Assembly: GCA_964633115.1 (NCBI GenBank) | Contig: CAZWEO010000011.1 | Span: forward strand, 7,527 to 71,526 | Direction: 5' to 3' | DNA length: 64,000 nucleotides | DNA from: B30-G6 sp964633115 | GTDB lineage: Bacteria; Desulfobacterota; Desulfobacteria; Desulfobacterales; B30-G6 | In this document: positions 24,110 through 32,440 of the stretch, one piece after another | Layout of the letters: each line of letters starts with the position of its first letter | Numbering within the stretch: the first letter of the stretch is position 1 | The notes under the pieces: generated by a model | Databases searched by the model: none | What the model was told of the DNA's origin: nothing | What the model saw: the letters and a program-made list of their open reading frames with translations, nothing else | Made by a program: the position numbers and the translations under genes

Positions 24110-25041
24110 AAAGCGACGTTGTCCAAACCTTTCAGACCCAAAATTTCTCTGGCTTCACTGGGTGTGGCCGGTTCAATACCTAATTCCCTGGCAATGCGAA
24201 TAATTTTGGCGACCTGTTCAGCATTGCTTTTGGCCAGGACACCTTTCTCAAGATAAAGGTTATCCTCCAAGCCCACGCGTGCATTACCCCCCATAATCAG
24301 CGCTTGGGTACACATGGGGAATTGTTGTTTACCAGCAGCGCAAACCGAAAACACAAAATCACCTATTTGTCGGCGGGCGGTATCAAGCAGGTAAACCAGG
24401 TTTTCCGGAGTTGCCGGTATTCCGCCAAGAATACCTAAAACAAATTGCAGATAAACCGGTTTTTTTACGATTCCTTTACGAATCAAAAAGGCCAGGTTGT
24501 TGATCATACCCATATCGTAAATCTCAAACTCAGGTTTGGTGCCAGTTGTCTCAAATATTTCCAGAAATTCACGCATGGTTTTGAATGTATTGGGGAAAAT
24601 AAAATCGTCAGTTCCGGCAAGGTAGGGCTTTTCCCAGTCATATTGATAATCTTTGATATTATCTGCAATATGGAATAAAGCAAAATTGAGGGACCCGGCA
24701 TTGAGTGAGGCCAATTCAGGCTGCAAGGTTGAGGCCACTCTCACCCGATTTTCCACAGTGTCTCCTAACCGCCCCCCGGTGGTGGTACACAAAATCAGAT
24801 CTGAATACTTTTTTACCGCAACGGCTACTTCCCGGAAAACATCCTGATCCGCATTTGGCAGACCGGTTTTTTGGTCTCGCGTGTGAATATGAGCCACGGC
24901 CCCCCCGGCCGCATGCACGGCCAGGCATTCGTCAATGAGTTGTTGTGCGGAAATGGGTAGGTGGGGCGACATGGACGGCGTATGGATCGCACCTGTTAAG
25001 GCTGCTGTTATGACAGCCTTGTTATTTAATGTATTGGTCAT
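24106..25041 (-). CDS. Beta-keto acid cleavage enzyme (BKACE/DUF849), candidate triacetate acetoacetate-lyase
   Basis: A 311-residue TIM-barrel enzyme of the BKACE family. The zinc ligands are visible as H51-I-H53 (HIHTRD) and E259 (GNARVGLEDN). BKACE enzymes condense a beta-keto acid with acetyl-CoA and release acetoacetate and a new acyl-CoA. In anaerobic phloroglucinol degradation described in Clostridium, a BKACE member cleaves 3,5-dioxohexanoate (triacetate). Here it sits with a cyclase-family hydrolase, an SDR and transhydroxylases, so the same role is proposed. The strand segment GKQQFPMC differs from 3-keto-5-aminohexanoate cleavage enzymes, which suits a neutral substrate. AAGGA precedes the ATG at 25041. 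Downstream overlap with the kinase gene. Confidence 0.82.
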   Translation of the reverse strand: MTNTLNNKAVITAALTGAIHTPSMSPHLPISAQQLIDECLAVHAAGGAVAHIHTRDQKTGLPNADQDVFREVAVAVKKYSDLILCTTTGGRLGDTVENRVRVASTLQPELASLNAGSLNFALFHIADNIKDYQYDWEKPYLAGTDDFIFPNTFKTMREFLEIFETTGTKPEFEIYDMGMINNLAFLIRKGIVKKPVYLQFVLGILGGIPATPENLVYLLDTARRQIGDFVFSVCAAGKQQFPMCTQALIMGGNARVGLEDNLYLEKGVLAKSNAEQVAKIIRIARELGIEPATPSEAREILGLKGLDNVAF

Positions 25042-25083
25042 TTTGGTATCCTTGTTTTATTCACGCTATACTCAGAATACAGG

Positions 25084-25428
25084 CTATTCTGGATAATTGA
25101 TCACAACCAGCATGCTGGCCGGCTTGTTGGTGTTGTTGATGATCTCCCTTCCCTCGTTGGGGCCAATGAAAAGCGAGTCCCACTTTTTCAGTATAATCTC
25201 TTCGGTTTTCGATTTTACAGTAACCTCGCCCTCCAATACAAAATAAACCTTTTCCAGCGGGTTGTCCTCGTAGCCCCATTCTGCGCCACCATTGGGTAGA
25301 AAATGGGACAAGCCCATCCAGAATTTTGTGGCGCCGGTCTCTTCGGTACCCTGCAATCGCATGGCTGTCATTCCGAAATGACCGGGGGCTTCATATGCCT
25401 TGACCTCTTCCAACGTTATTTTTTTCAT
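25084..25428 (-). CDS. Small cupin-fold protein
   Basis: A 114-residue single-domain cupin. The start is ATG 25428 with AGGA upstream; the open frame runs 21 codons further without support. The cupin motif 1 region reads GAEWGYEDNPLEKVYFVLEGEVTV with glutamates but only partial histidine ligands, and motif 2 (SLFIGPNEGREIINNT) lacks the histidine. Metal binding is therefore uncertain. It lies between the cyclase-family and BKACE genes in the phloroglucinol locus. It could be a ring-compound isomerase, a tautomerase-like helper, or a sensor; I see no decisive residue. Co-transcription with the neighbours is expected from strand and spacing, although a palindromic repeat region sits upstream. 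Confidence 0.65.
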   Translation of the reverse strand: MKKITLEEVKAYEAPGHFGMTAMRLQGTEETGATKFWMGLSHFLPNGGAEWGYEDNPLEKVYFVLEGEVTVKSKTEEIILKKWDSLFIGPNEGREIINNTNKPASMLVVINYPE

Positions 25429-25795
25429 AATTATTTCCTGTCTGTTAATTATTTCAAGTGTCGGGGAGTTTTTGCTTAAAACCCTTGTCATTCCCGCTTG
25501 CCTGCCCCGGTATGGTCTAAGGCCGGGGGCGGGACACGCAGTGAAGCTTCTGAGCTACCCAGAACGCGATTAGCTGAATGCCCTGGTTCCCCGCCTGCGA
25601 GGCTTTGTCGCAATTCGCCCGAACCCGTCATTCCGGACGAATGTAGCAACGCGGAATGAGATCCGGAATCCAGGAAAATGAATATAAACGCATACTTCTG
25701 GATCCCGGCTCGCGCTTCGCTTGGCCGGGATGACGAATTGTGACACAGCCTCCTGCGCGGGGATGACGGTAAAAACACCCCGAAGGTTCAATTAA
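25429..25795. other. Gene-free spacer filled with palindromic repeat sequence
   Basis: No coding sequence is supported. The stretch contains nested inverted repeats and divides the cyclase-family gene from the cupin gene within the catabolic operon. Readthrough may be reduced or mRNA processed here. Confidence 0.5.
25487..25767. repeat. Nested inverted repeats of the GTCATTCCCGC type
   Basis: The outer arms GTCATTCCCGC (25487-25497) and GCGGGGATGAC (25757-25767) are complementary with one mismatch. An inner pair, CGTCATTCCGG near 25627 and CCGGGATGACG near 25727, together with GGAATCCAGG/CTGGATCC words, nests inside. This resembles the widespread bacterial palindromic elements built on the same GTCATTCCCGC core. 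Non-coding. Confidence 0.65.
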
Positions 25796-26728
25796 TTACA
25801 TTGCACCATAAGTGTAGGTGCGCGATGGTACATCATTCAGTTCGTCCGCATCGATTTCAGCCGTACAACGAACCATAGAACCATCACCGAGATGCCAGCG
25901 AATCGGGAAGGCGAAGAAACGGAAACGTTTGTTCACCACCTTTTCCAAATCGCCACCGAGGTTTTCTACACCAACGATGTAGTTCCCGAGCAGAAGCTTG
26001 TGACAGGGCTCCCAGGTTCCGTAGCAACCGATGGCCTCGAGGGCGCCGAATTTCTCATCATACTTGGTCTGGCCGTGGATTTTGATGTAGAGTTCCCTGT
26101 CAAATTCGGCGTATGCCTCTTCTCCAAACTTATCAATGAACTCTTCACAGATGTTTTTTCCAGAGAAGCCTTCAAGCATCATGCGGGTTCCGTTGTTACC
26201 CATGGATGTGTGCAGTGGATGGTCCAGAGCCTGCTGATCCATGGCCACACATTTTACCTTGTGCTTTAAGAACCAGTTACCGGCTTCAACACCGTTACCG
26301 ATGGAGTAATGGTAGTAATCCTTGCTGTCGTCATACTTAAGGTGCATACCGGTGCGAATACAGACAACCATGCCTGCTAGTTCTTCGGGCTTCATACCGG
26401 CACGCGCAACCGCGTCGTCGAGCTGTTCGGCGGTGGTCAGCTGCCAATCAGGGGTGCGTACATCAAGGCATACAGCTTCGCCAGCGTAAGCATCCACGGG
26501 AAGCTCATGCGAGTAGAGCGCCCGGCGGCCGTCGAACATGCGCTCCATTACATGTCGGGGGGCGTCAGCATGGGTTCCGGTGTGCATGGTGCATTTGATG
26601 GTCTGGGTGACAACCCCGCCTTTTGCCATGCTATGCATGGGGGCGATTTCCGGCTTTGAAAAGTAGGGCCAGAGGGGCATATCACCAAAAAATGGGTGGC
26701 TCAGGTCTATAAATACTTTTTCCCCCAT
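25796..26728 (-). CDS. Cyclase-family metal hydrolase, candidate dihydrophloroglucinol cyclohydrolase
   Basis: A 310-residue protein of the cyclase/kynurenine formamidase family (PF04199). The metal and catalytic motif HxGTHxDxPxH is present as HTGTHADAPRH (residues 49-59), with further conserved histidines in DQQALDHPLHT. In the Clostridium phloroglucinol pathway a cyclase-family enzyme hydrolytically opens dihydrophloroglucinol to 3-hydroxy-5-oxohexanoate; the position beside BKACE and cupin genes and downstream of transhydroxylases supports the same role. ATG 26728 has AAGGA upstream, so the 10 extra residues of the open frame are excluded. It is longer than KynB (about 210 residues), as expected for this subgroup. 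Alternative: an amidohydrolase for another cyclic ketone. Confidence 0.8.
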   Translation of the reverse strand: MGEKVFIDLSHPFFGDMPLWPYFSKPEIAPMHSMAKGGVVTQTIKCTMHTGTHADAPRHVMERMFDGRRALYSHELPVDAYAGEAVCLDVRTPDWQLTTAEQLDDAVARAGMKPEELAGMVVCIRTGMHLKYDDSKDYYHYSIGNGVEAGNWFLKHKVKCVAMDQQALDHPLHTSMGNNGTRMMLEGFSGKNICEEFIDKFGEEAYAEFDRELYIKIHGQTKYDEKFGALEAIGCYGTWEPCHKLLLGNYIVGVENLGGDLEKVVNKRFRFFAFPIRWHLGDGSMVRCTAEIDADELNDVPSRTYTYGAM

Positions 26729-26815
26729 CTTTATTCCTTTCTTGCCCGCCGCGCGCAAAAAACAACGCGGCGGTTCATTTTTGTGTTATCCCGGTTCGGC
26801 ATACTCATGGCACAC

Positions 26816-28111
26816 TTAACCGATTGCCTTAAACCTGCCGTTGGTAGGAATTTCGGGGTGTTGTTTGTTGTATACTATCTTAATTTTCCAGGGGTATTTG
26901 TCACCCTTGACCCACTGCCCACCCACAAGCGGCGTACGGCAGAAATTTTCGTTGTTGTAATTGATCGGACCGACAATTGTGTCCATATTGGTATCGGCAA
27001 TGGCCTTGCGTAGCACCTCTTTATCCAGCGATTTTGACCGATTTAAAACATCGGTAGCCAACTCGTAACCAGCGTATTTGTAACCGATGGGCTGGGTCCA
27101 CTCTTGATTCTTATCCCTCATCCAATCTTTGCAAAGGTCTTCTGCGGAGGCATTCTCCAGAGAAGATTTAAAAGGGTGGTCCGGACTCCACCAAACTTCG
27201 CAGCTCAATCCATTGGGCAGATCTCCGCCAAGAGCGCCCACTGCTGACGGGAAAAGGATGGCCTTTCCGATTGTTGCAATTTTGGGCGTGAATCCGAAGC
27301 GACGGCACTGACGCCAGGCTGTGGCAAAGTCGGGCGGTATGGTGTTGCCCAGGATGATCTCAACATTTTCTTTCTTCCAGGCGTTGATGAAGCTGCTGAA
27401 ATCCTGAGTGCCGTAGGGAAAACGCCCCAGGTCAACGAATTTGTAGCCCCTGGGTTCCAAGGTCTTTTTAAAAATCGCCGACCAGGCGACACCATCGGGA
27501 TCGTTGGCCATCAACACGCCCACAACCTTATTGGTAGGTATCTGCTCCCACATGCCTACATAAGTGGGCAGGATGTCTTTTTCCACCGACCAAAATGCAT
27601 GAAAAGCCCACTTGTAGGGGCCGCCATCAAGCCAGGGCTCCAAGGGAGAGTCCAAGGTGATACAGGGCATCTTGAATCGTTCGCAAATGCTGCTGACCGG
27701 ATTAACCGTATCGGGGGTGTGGTAAGCAACCATCAGATCCACCTTGTCCTGCATAATCAATCTGGAGGTCAACTCTGCGGCCTTGGTGGGATTGGACTCG
27801 GTATCCATTATCTTGACCTTAACCGGCAGTTTTTTACCGAGTTTATCAATGTAAATACCACCGTCGGCATTAATCTTGGCCAGGACACGGTCATCCACCC
27901 AAGGAGTAGCGGCGCCAAAGTCGGCCAGCGGCCCGGTACTGGGATTGGGTCGACCGATCAGAATGTGATCCCGCTTCCCGGCCCAGGCAGGGCTCGTAAA
28001 AAGCGGCAGACCGGTTACGGCTACGGCCGCCGTTCCCGCCGCAACCGCCGATTGCTTTATGAACTCCCTACGATTCATTCCCTTTGTTTTCAAATCTTTC
28101 TTGTTTGACAT
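26816..28111 (-). CDS. Branched-chain-type ABC transporter substrate-binding protein, Tat-exported
   Basis: A 431-residue periplasmic binding protein of the LivJ/type 1 fold. The N-terminus carries a twin-arginine signal (NRREFIKQSAVAAGTAAVA, about residues 13-31) and a cleavage site near AWAGK. Export in folded form by Tat is unusual for classical LivJ but common for aromatic-compound binding proteins in this phylum. AAGGAGG lies before ATG 28111. It is the last gene of a livG-livF-livH-livM-binding-protein set on the same strand, inside the transhydroxylase locus, so the ligand is probably a polyhydroxylated aromatic or a related cyclic compound. A structured RNA candidate lies just upstream. 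Confidence 0.85.
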   Translation of the reverse strand: MSNKKDLKTKGMNRREFIKQSAVAAGTAAVAVTGLPLFTSPAWAGKRDHILIGRPNPSTGPLADFGAATPWVDDRVLAKINADGGIYIDKLGKKLPVKVKIMDTESNPTKAAELTSRLIMQDKVDLMVAYHTPDTVNPVSSICERFKMPCITLDSPLEPWLDGGPYKWAFHAFWSVEKDILPTYVGMWEQIPTNKVVGVLMANDPDGVAWSAIFKKTLEPRGYKFVDLGRFPYGTQDFSSFINAWKKENVEIILGNTIPPDFATAWRQCRRFGFTPKIATIGKAILFPSAVGALGGDLPNGLSCEVWWSPDHPFKSSLENASAEDLCKDWMRDKNQEWTQPIGYKYAGYELATDVLNRSKSLDKEVLRKAIADTNMDTIVGPINYNNENFCRTPLVGGQWVKGDKYPWKIKIVYNKQHPEIPTNGRFKAIG

Positions 28112-28263
28112 GTGATCCTCCTTATTTAGTTGTGTTGTTATCCTGAAACTCAGGCAAAAAAGACTTTCCAGGTAAACGGCTGTTGAGTAATACTCAATCT
28201 CCTACCCTATGCCAGAAGGAGGCCCTGCGAGAGGCTCTCTGGGCACGTATGCCTGGAAAGTTA
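28112..28263 (-). ncRNA. Candidate structured leader/attenuator before the binding-protein gene
   Basis: In transcript sense (- strand) a closing stem pairs 28252-28261 with 28163-28172 (ACTTTCCAGG/CCTGGAAAGT, 10 bp). It encloses about 80 bases with further stems, including TTGAGTATTACTCAA and GAGAGCCTCTC. The closing stem is followed by a run of six T (28156-28161), then another hairpin (28142-28154) and the ribosome site of the binding-protein gene. This could be an attenuator, an mRNA-processing signal that sets binding-protein level, or a riboswitch; no known class is recognised. Confidence 0.4.
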
Positions 28264-29208
28264 TCAATACCTGCGCGGTGAAAGGACCTCAAAACCCAAT
28301 TTCTCCTGAAGTGTGCCCATGATACCCTTGGGGGCGATCAGGATGACGGCAATGGCAATCCCTCCCAGAATAAGCATGCTCACCGAAAAATATTCAGCCA
28401 AAAATTGTGATAAAACCACGTAAATGAGAGCACCCAAAATTGGGCCCTCTATGGTACCAATGCCGCCGATAATCACCATAAAGACCAGCTTGACGGTCCA
28501 GTCAATGGCGAATGCTTTGTAGGGCTGTATAAATATTTGAAAGACGTAGAAAATCCCTGCGGTAATCCCGGTAACGAATGCAGAGATGAGAAAACAATAG
28601 AGTTTAGAGCGGAATACTTCTACACCCAAGGTCGCGGATACCTGATCATCATCGCGCATGGCCATCAAACCCAAACCCAACCTGGAACGCAGCAGGATGT
28701 AAACAAGTGCCACCGAGCCTGCGCCCACAACGAAGGCGGCATAATAGATGGCTTCCATGGATAAATCATTGGTGGGTTTAATGAATAATCCTGATCCATA
28801 CTTGACATAGGCCCAGTTGCTGAACCAGACAAGTAGCGCCTCCGCAAAAATCCAGGTCCCGATGGCAAAATAGACCCCCTTCATCCGAAAAATGAAAAGA
28901 GACATAAATAGCGCCAACAGTACCGAAGCAAGTCCGCCCAAAACGACGCCTATCCATATGTTGATGCCGTAATAACTGCTTAGAACCGCTACGGTATAAC
29001 CGCCCAAACCGACGAACGATTGCTGGCCCAATGAAATCAAGCCTGAATATCCAGCCAATAGGTTCCACATCTGAGCCAATGCGAGGTAAATGCAAAAAAG
29101 CATAAAAAAGAGCATCGCATACTCGCTGCCCCAGATCGGCACGGTACCAAGCCCCAGTGTCAGTGCAAGCAATAGGGTCCATTTTATCTTGGCCAAAAGA
29201 GTGGTCAT
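28264..29208 (-). CDS. livM: ABC transporter permease, LivM family
   Basis: A 314-residue permease with eight to ten membrane helices and the LivM-family segment GYSGLISLGQQSFVGLGGYT near residues 53-72. A later GGIGTIEGPILGA motif around 245-257 contacts the ATPase. It pairs with the LivH-type protein encoded 6 bases upstream; its ribosome site lies within the end of that gene. With the two ATPases and the Tat-exported binding protein it forms a complete importer. The genes lie between the two transhydroxylase pairs, so import of the aromatic substrate is the likely role rather than leucine uptake. Confidence 0.88.
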   Translation of the reverse strand: MTTLLAKIKWTLLLALTLGLGTVPIWGSEYAMLFFMLFCIYLALAQMWNLLAGYSGLISLGQQSFVGLGGYTVAVLSSYYGINIWIGVVLGGLASVLLALFMSLFIFRMKGVYFAIGTWIFAEALLVWFSNWAYVKYGSGLFIKPTNDLSMEAIYYAAFVVGAGSVALVYILLRSRLGLGLMAMRDDDQVSATLGVEVFRSKLYCFLISAFVTGITAGIFYVFQIFIQPYKAFAIDWTVKLVFMVIIGGIGTIEGPILGALIYVVLSQFLAEYFSVSMLILGGIAIAVILIAPKGIMGTLQEKLGFEVLSPRRY

Positions 29209-29214
29209 AGGTTT

Positions 29215-30078
29215 TCAGCCCCTTCCCAAGATGCCCTGGGGCCTGACCGCCAGGACGATTAATAATACTACGTAACCACACAATAACTGGTATCCCGGCC
29301 CGAAAAATCGGGCACCTAAAATCTGCGCCAAGGCTAAAATCAAACCACCCACAAAGGTTCCTTTCATACTCCCCAGCCCGCCAATCACAACGACCCCGAA
29401 TGCAATGATTAAATATTGCGGGCCGGAATGTGGATAGAAGGTGAAGGTCATGCCCACCAACACGCCGGCCACGCCGGCTGTCATAATGGCCAGGCCCATG
29501 GCGACAGCGTAGGTGTTTTGCGTATTGATGCCCATGAGTTTGGCCGCATAGGGATCATCGGATGCAGCCCGAATTCCGCGGCCCATATAGGTGTTCTGCA
29601 AGAAATAGTGCAGACCGATTATGACGGCTATCGCGATACAAAAATTAATCAGGTAGAGAACCGGGATACTCAGATTGGCTCCCAGGGAAAAAGTCTTTAG
29701 AGATAGATCAGACATGAGACTACGCGCGTCGGGAGTAAATGCCATTAACATAAAATTTTGTACGATGATGGACACACCAAATGCCACCAGGAGCGGTGGC
29801 TCCATCTCTTTGCCTAGCACACGATTCAGCAAAAAGCGTTGTAAGACATAACCGACAGCAAACATGACCGGGATAATGGCAAACAGCGTCAGCAAGGGGC
29901 TAATGCCTAAAGATGCGACCATAAATAGGCTTAGATAAGCAGCTAGAATCATTAGATCTCCGTGAGCCAAATTTACCAGTCGGACGATGCCAAAAATCGT
30001 AGACAAACCAATGGCCACGATGGCGTACAGCCCACCCAAAAGCAATCCATTCACAATATCTTGTAGAAGGCCTTCCAT
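29215..30078 (-). CDS. livH: ABC transporter permease, LivH family
   Basis: A 287-residue membrane protein with about eight helices and the LivH signature: GLLLGGLYAIVAIGLSTIFG at the N-terminus, VNLAHGDLMILAAY near 35-48 and GGLGSMKGTFVGG near 230-242. It forms the membrane channel with LivM. It starts at ATG 30078, 41 bases after the livF stop. Nothing in the sequence defines the substrate. The gene order livG-livF-livH-livM-binding protein is an inversion of the more frequent order with the binding protein first. Confidence 0.88.
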   Translation of the reverse strand: MEGLLQDIVNGLLLGGLYAIVAIGLSTIFGIVRLVNLAHGDLMILAAYLSLFMVASLGISPLLTLFAIIPVMFAVGYVLQRFLLNRVLGKEMEPPLLVAFGVSIIVQNFMLMAFTPDARSLMSDLSLKTFSLGANLSIPVLYLINFCIAIAVIIGLHYFLQNTYMGRGIRAASDDPYAAKLMGINTQNTYAVAMGLAIMTAGVAGVLVGMTFTFYPHSGPQYLIIAFGVVVIGGLGSMKGTFVGGLILALAQILGARFFGPGYQLLCGYVVLLIVLAVRPQGILGRG

Positions 30079-30119
30079 TTACTAATCCCTAACCCGGAAA
30101 TTTTCATGAAATATTCGGG

Positions 30120-30836
30120 CTAAATGCCAAAATAAGCTTCTTTAACCCGTTCTTCGGTCAGCTCTGAGGGACTCCCTGATAAAACGACCTTACCTTCCAA
30201 CATGACGTAGGCACGGTTGGCCGCCTTTAGGCTACGGGTTATATCCTGTTCAACCAATATGATCGTCAGTCCTTGTTCATTGATCTGCCTGATATTCTGA
30301 TAAATCCCTTTGATGACAATGGGGGCCAGTCCTAATGATATCTCATCACAGAGCAGCATTTGAGGTTCACTCATCAGGGCGCGGCCAATGGCAAGCATTT
30401 GCTGTTCACCACCAGAAAGGGTGTCGGCCATCTGTTCGCTGCGCTCCTCAAGCCGCGGGAAAAGCGCATAGACCTTATTTAAAGACTGCCTTCTATTCTG
30501 CCTTGCTTTGGGCGTGTAAGAACCCATGAGCAAATTTTCGAACACAGTCAGCCGCGGAAACACACGACGCCCCTCTGGTACCAAGGCTATTCCTTTGGCA
30601 ACAGTTTCATGGGGTTGCAGGCCACTGATTGTCTCACCAAAATAGGAGATGACACCCGTCCGCGGAGATAGTTGCCCGGCAATGGCATTTAAAAGCGTCG
30701 ATTTCCCAGATCCATTGCTTCCGATGATCGACACAATCTCACCCCGTTCCACATCCAACGAAATATCCCACAAGGCATGAAAATCATCATAATACACATT
30801 GATGCTATCCATTTGGAGCGCGCGTTTTTCCGCCAT
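30120..30836 (-). CDS. livF: ABC transporter ATP-binding protein, LivF family
   Basis: A 238-residue ATPase with Walker A GSNGSGKST, signature LSGGEQQ, Walker B MLLCDE followed by the LivF-typical ISLGLAP, and an H-loop replaced in LivF fashion by VEQD. ATG 30836 was chosen: GGAGG lies 7 bases upstream and its first base pairs with the livG stop in an ATGA overlap. The longer frame to 30884 lies inside livG. It energises the importer together with LivG. Confidence 0.88.
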   Translation of the reverse strand: MAEKRALQMDSINVYYDDFHALWDISLDVERGEIVSIIGSNGSGKSTLLNAIAGQLSPRTGVISYFGETISGLQPHETVAKGIALVPEGRRVFPRLTVFENLLMGSYTPKARQNRRQSLNKVYALFPRLEERSEQMADTLSGGEQQMLAIGRALMSEPQMLLCDEISLGLAPIVIKGIYQNIRQINEQGLTIILVEQDITRSLKAANRAYVMLEGKVVLSGSPSELTEERVKEAYFGI

Positions 30837-31576
30837 CAGCATTCCTCCTCGCCCAGATAGCACTCTAAAACATCCTTTGAACACATCACTTCAGAAGGGT
30901 TGCCGCATTGCAACCGCTTACCTTCAGCGATCACCAGAACCCTGTCGGCACCTTCAGACATCATCATCATTATATGCTCAATCCAAATGATGGTAATGCC
31001 CTGTTTTTGAATCTCTTTGACAATCAGTAGTAACGCTTCGACCTCTTTTTCAGTCAATCCGCCTGCCACCTCATCGATTAGAATCAATGCAGGTTGGGAA
31101 GCCAGCGCCCGCCCCAGTTCCAAGCGCTTCCGATCCAGTAGCGAAAGACTGCCGGCGAAATTATTGCGCACGGGTGTTAAATTTATCTGCTCGAGAATGG
31201 CATCGGATTTGCGCTTCGCTTTTTTTTCCAACAATCCGCCACCATGTACCGCCGCCACCATCAAATTTTCCAGTACGGTCATTTTTACAAACGGTCGCGG
31301 GATCTGATACGTGCGGCCGATTCCGGCTCGGCAGCGTTTGGCGGGTGAAAAGCGGGTAATATCCTTGCCGTCCAAAAACACCTTGCCGCTATCCGGTGTG
31401 ATAATGCCGGTCAGTAGGTTGAATACGGTGGTTTTACCAGCCCCATTGGGTCCCATGATACCCAGGATTTCACCCCGATGCACCTCAAACGACAAGTTGC
31501 TGACAGCATCCAGGCTACCGAAACTTCGACTCAGATTTTCAACTACCAACAGATCCGAATTTAAAGATTCAGCCAA
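30836..31576 (-). CDS. livG: ABC transporter ATP-binding protein, LivG family
   Basis: An ATPase of about 246 residues with Walker A GPNGAGKTT, the LivG-specific RTYQIPRPF segment after the Q-loop, signature-equivalent SLLDRKRLELGRAL (the canonical LSGGQ is degenerate here), and Walker B LILIDEVAGGL. The start is uncertain: GTG 31585 has no ribosome site, whereas TTG 31576 is preceded by GAGGTG with 6-base spacing, so I favour TTG. It ends within the livF start. The weakened signature (SLLDRK instead of LSGGQQ) is seen in some LivG-type proteins and probably does not abolish activity, as LivF keeps a perfect one. Confidence 0.82.
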   Translation of the reverse strand: MAESLNSDLLVVENLSRSFGSLDAVSNLSFEVHRGEILGIMGPNGAGKTTVFNLLTGIITPDSGKVFLDGKDITRFSPAKRCRAGIGRTYQIPRPFVKMTVLENLMVAAVHGGGLLEKKAKRKSDAILEQINLTPVRNNFAGSLSLLDRKRLELGRALASQPALILIDEVAGGLTEKEVEALLLIVKEIQKQGITIIWIEHIMMMMSEGADRVLVIAEGKRLQCGNPSEVMCSKDVLECYLGEEEC

Positions 31577-31600
31577 AAGCGTCACCTCTTTTATGTGATA

Positions 31601-32440
31601 CTATACGATGATGGTTCCCAAGTTTAGACTGTTCTCAAATTCTATCGTCTCAAACTTGGGTGGTAGGCCATCAACCTTGATCTCGACCAAAAGCTTGGAA
31701 GCCTTTTCTTCAAGACCATGCAGTTTGAAATCGCCGTAATTATCGGTCCTGGTTTCGGCCAATAGCTGGCCCTGTTCATCTGTCAGTAATACCCGTGCAT
31801 TTTGCGCACATTCATCGGTTTCGGCAAAGGCTACGCTGCCGGCAATAAAACCATGCGTAAAACGCTTTAAATTCTGGTAGTGGACCCTGGGTCGGCATTC
31901 CTGTTCGGCGGCAAGCTCGGCCAAACCTCGTTCATGGATCTCTTGTTGCCATTCGGCCGGTGCCAATTTTTGTATCTGGATGGCTTCTGTCGGACAGGCC
32001 TGGACACAACGTGGCGCTGTCCAACCCTCATCCAATAAATGGGCGCACAGGCTGCACTTTTGAGGGATTTGGGCGGCTTCGTTCCAGAATATGGCCCCAT
32101 AAGGACAGGCCTCGACAAGTTGCTTTTGTCCCACTGCTTTTTGCGCATCGATTAGAACAATGCCATCTGCACGTATGGATACGGCACCGTCACGGGCAGC
32201 TTTCAAGCAGGGTGGGTTTTGGCAGTGCTGGCAAGGTTTAGGCAGATAAGCCACCGCCACCAACGGATAACCACCTCGCTCGCTACGGTGGATATCCATC
32301 CAGCGCTGACCGTGCTCCGGCTGGGCCTCGGAATATGGGGGCCAATCATTGCCCACAAACTCATCCTTGCAAGCTAAAAAACAATTGTTACAATCATGGC
32401 ACCGGGCCACATCGATGACCAAACCCCAGGTTTTACTCAT
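31601..32440 (-). CDS. athS: Transhydroxylase small subunit, 4Fe-4S ferredoxin with Cna-B-like domain (copy 2)
   Basis: A 279-residue paralogue of the protein at 19173-20015, with the same cysteine clusters (CHDCNNCFLAC, CQHCQNPPC, CPYG, CSLC...CVQAC) for three 4Fe-4S clusters and the same C-terminal beta domain (TDNYGDFKLHGL). These are the features of the pyrogallol-phloroglucinol transhydroxylase small subunit. ATG 32440 overlaps the large-subunit stop; the longer open frame lies inside the large-subunit gene. Without a signal peptide it stays in the cytoplasm with its large subunit. The two small subunits diverge most in the linker before the Cna-B-like domain (about 160-190). Confidence 0.87.
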   Translation of the reverse strand: MSKTWGLVIDVARCHDCNNCFLACKDEFVGNDWPPYSEAQPEHGQRWMDIHRSERGGYPLVAVAYLPKPCQHCQNPPCLKAARDGAVSIRADGIVLIDAQKAVGQKQLVEACPYGAIFWNEAAQIPQKCSLCAHLLDEGWTAPRCVQACPTEAIQIQKLAPAEWQQEIHERGLAELAAEQECRPRVHYQNLKRFTHGFIAGSVAFAETDECAQNARVLLTDEQGQLLAETRTDNYGDFKLHGLEEKASKLLVEIKVDGLPPKFETIEFENSLNLGTIIV

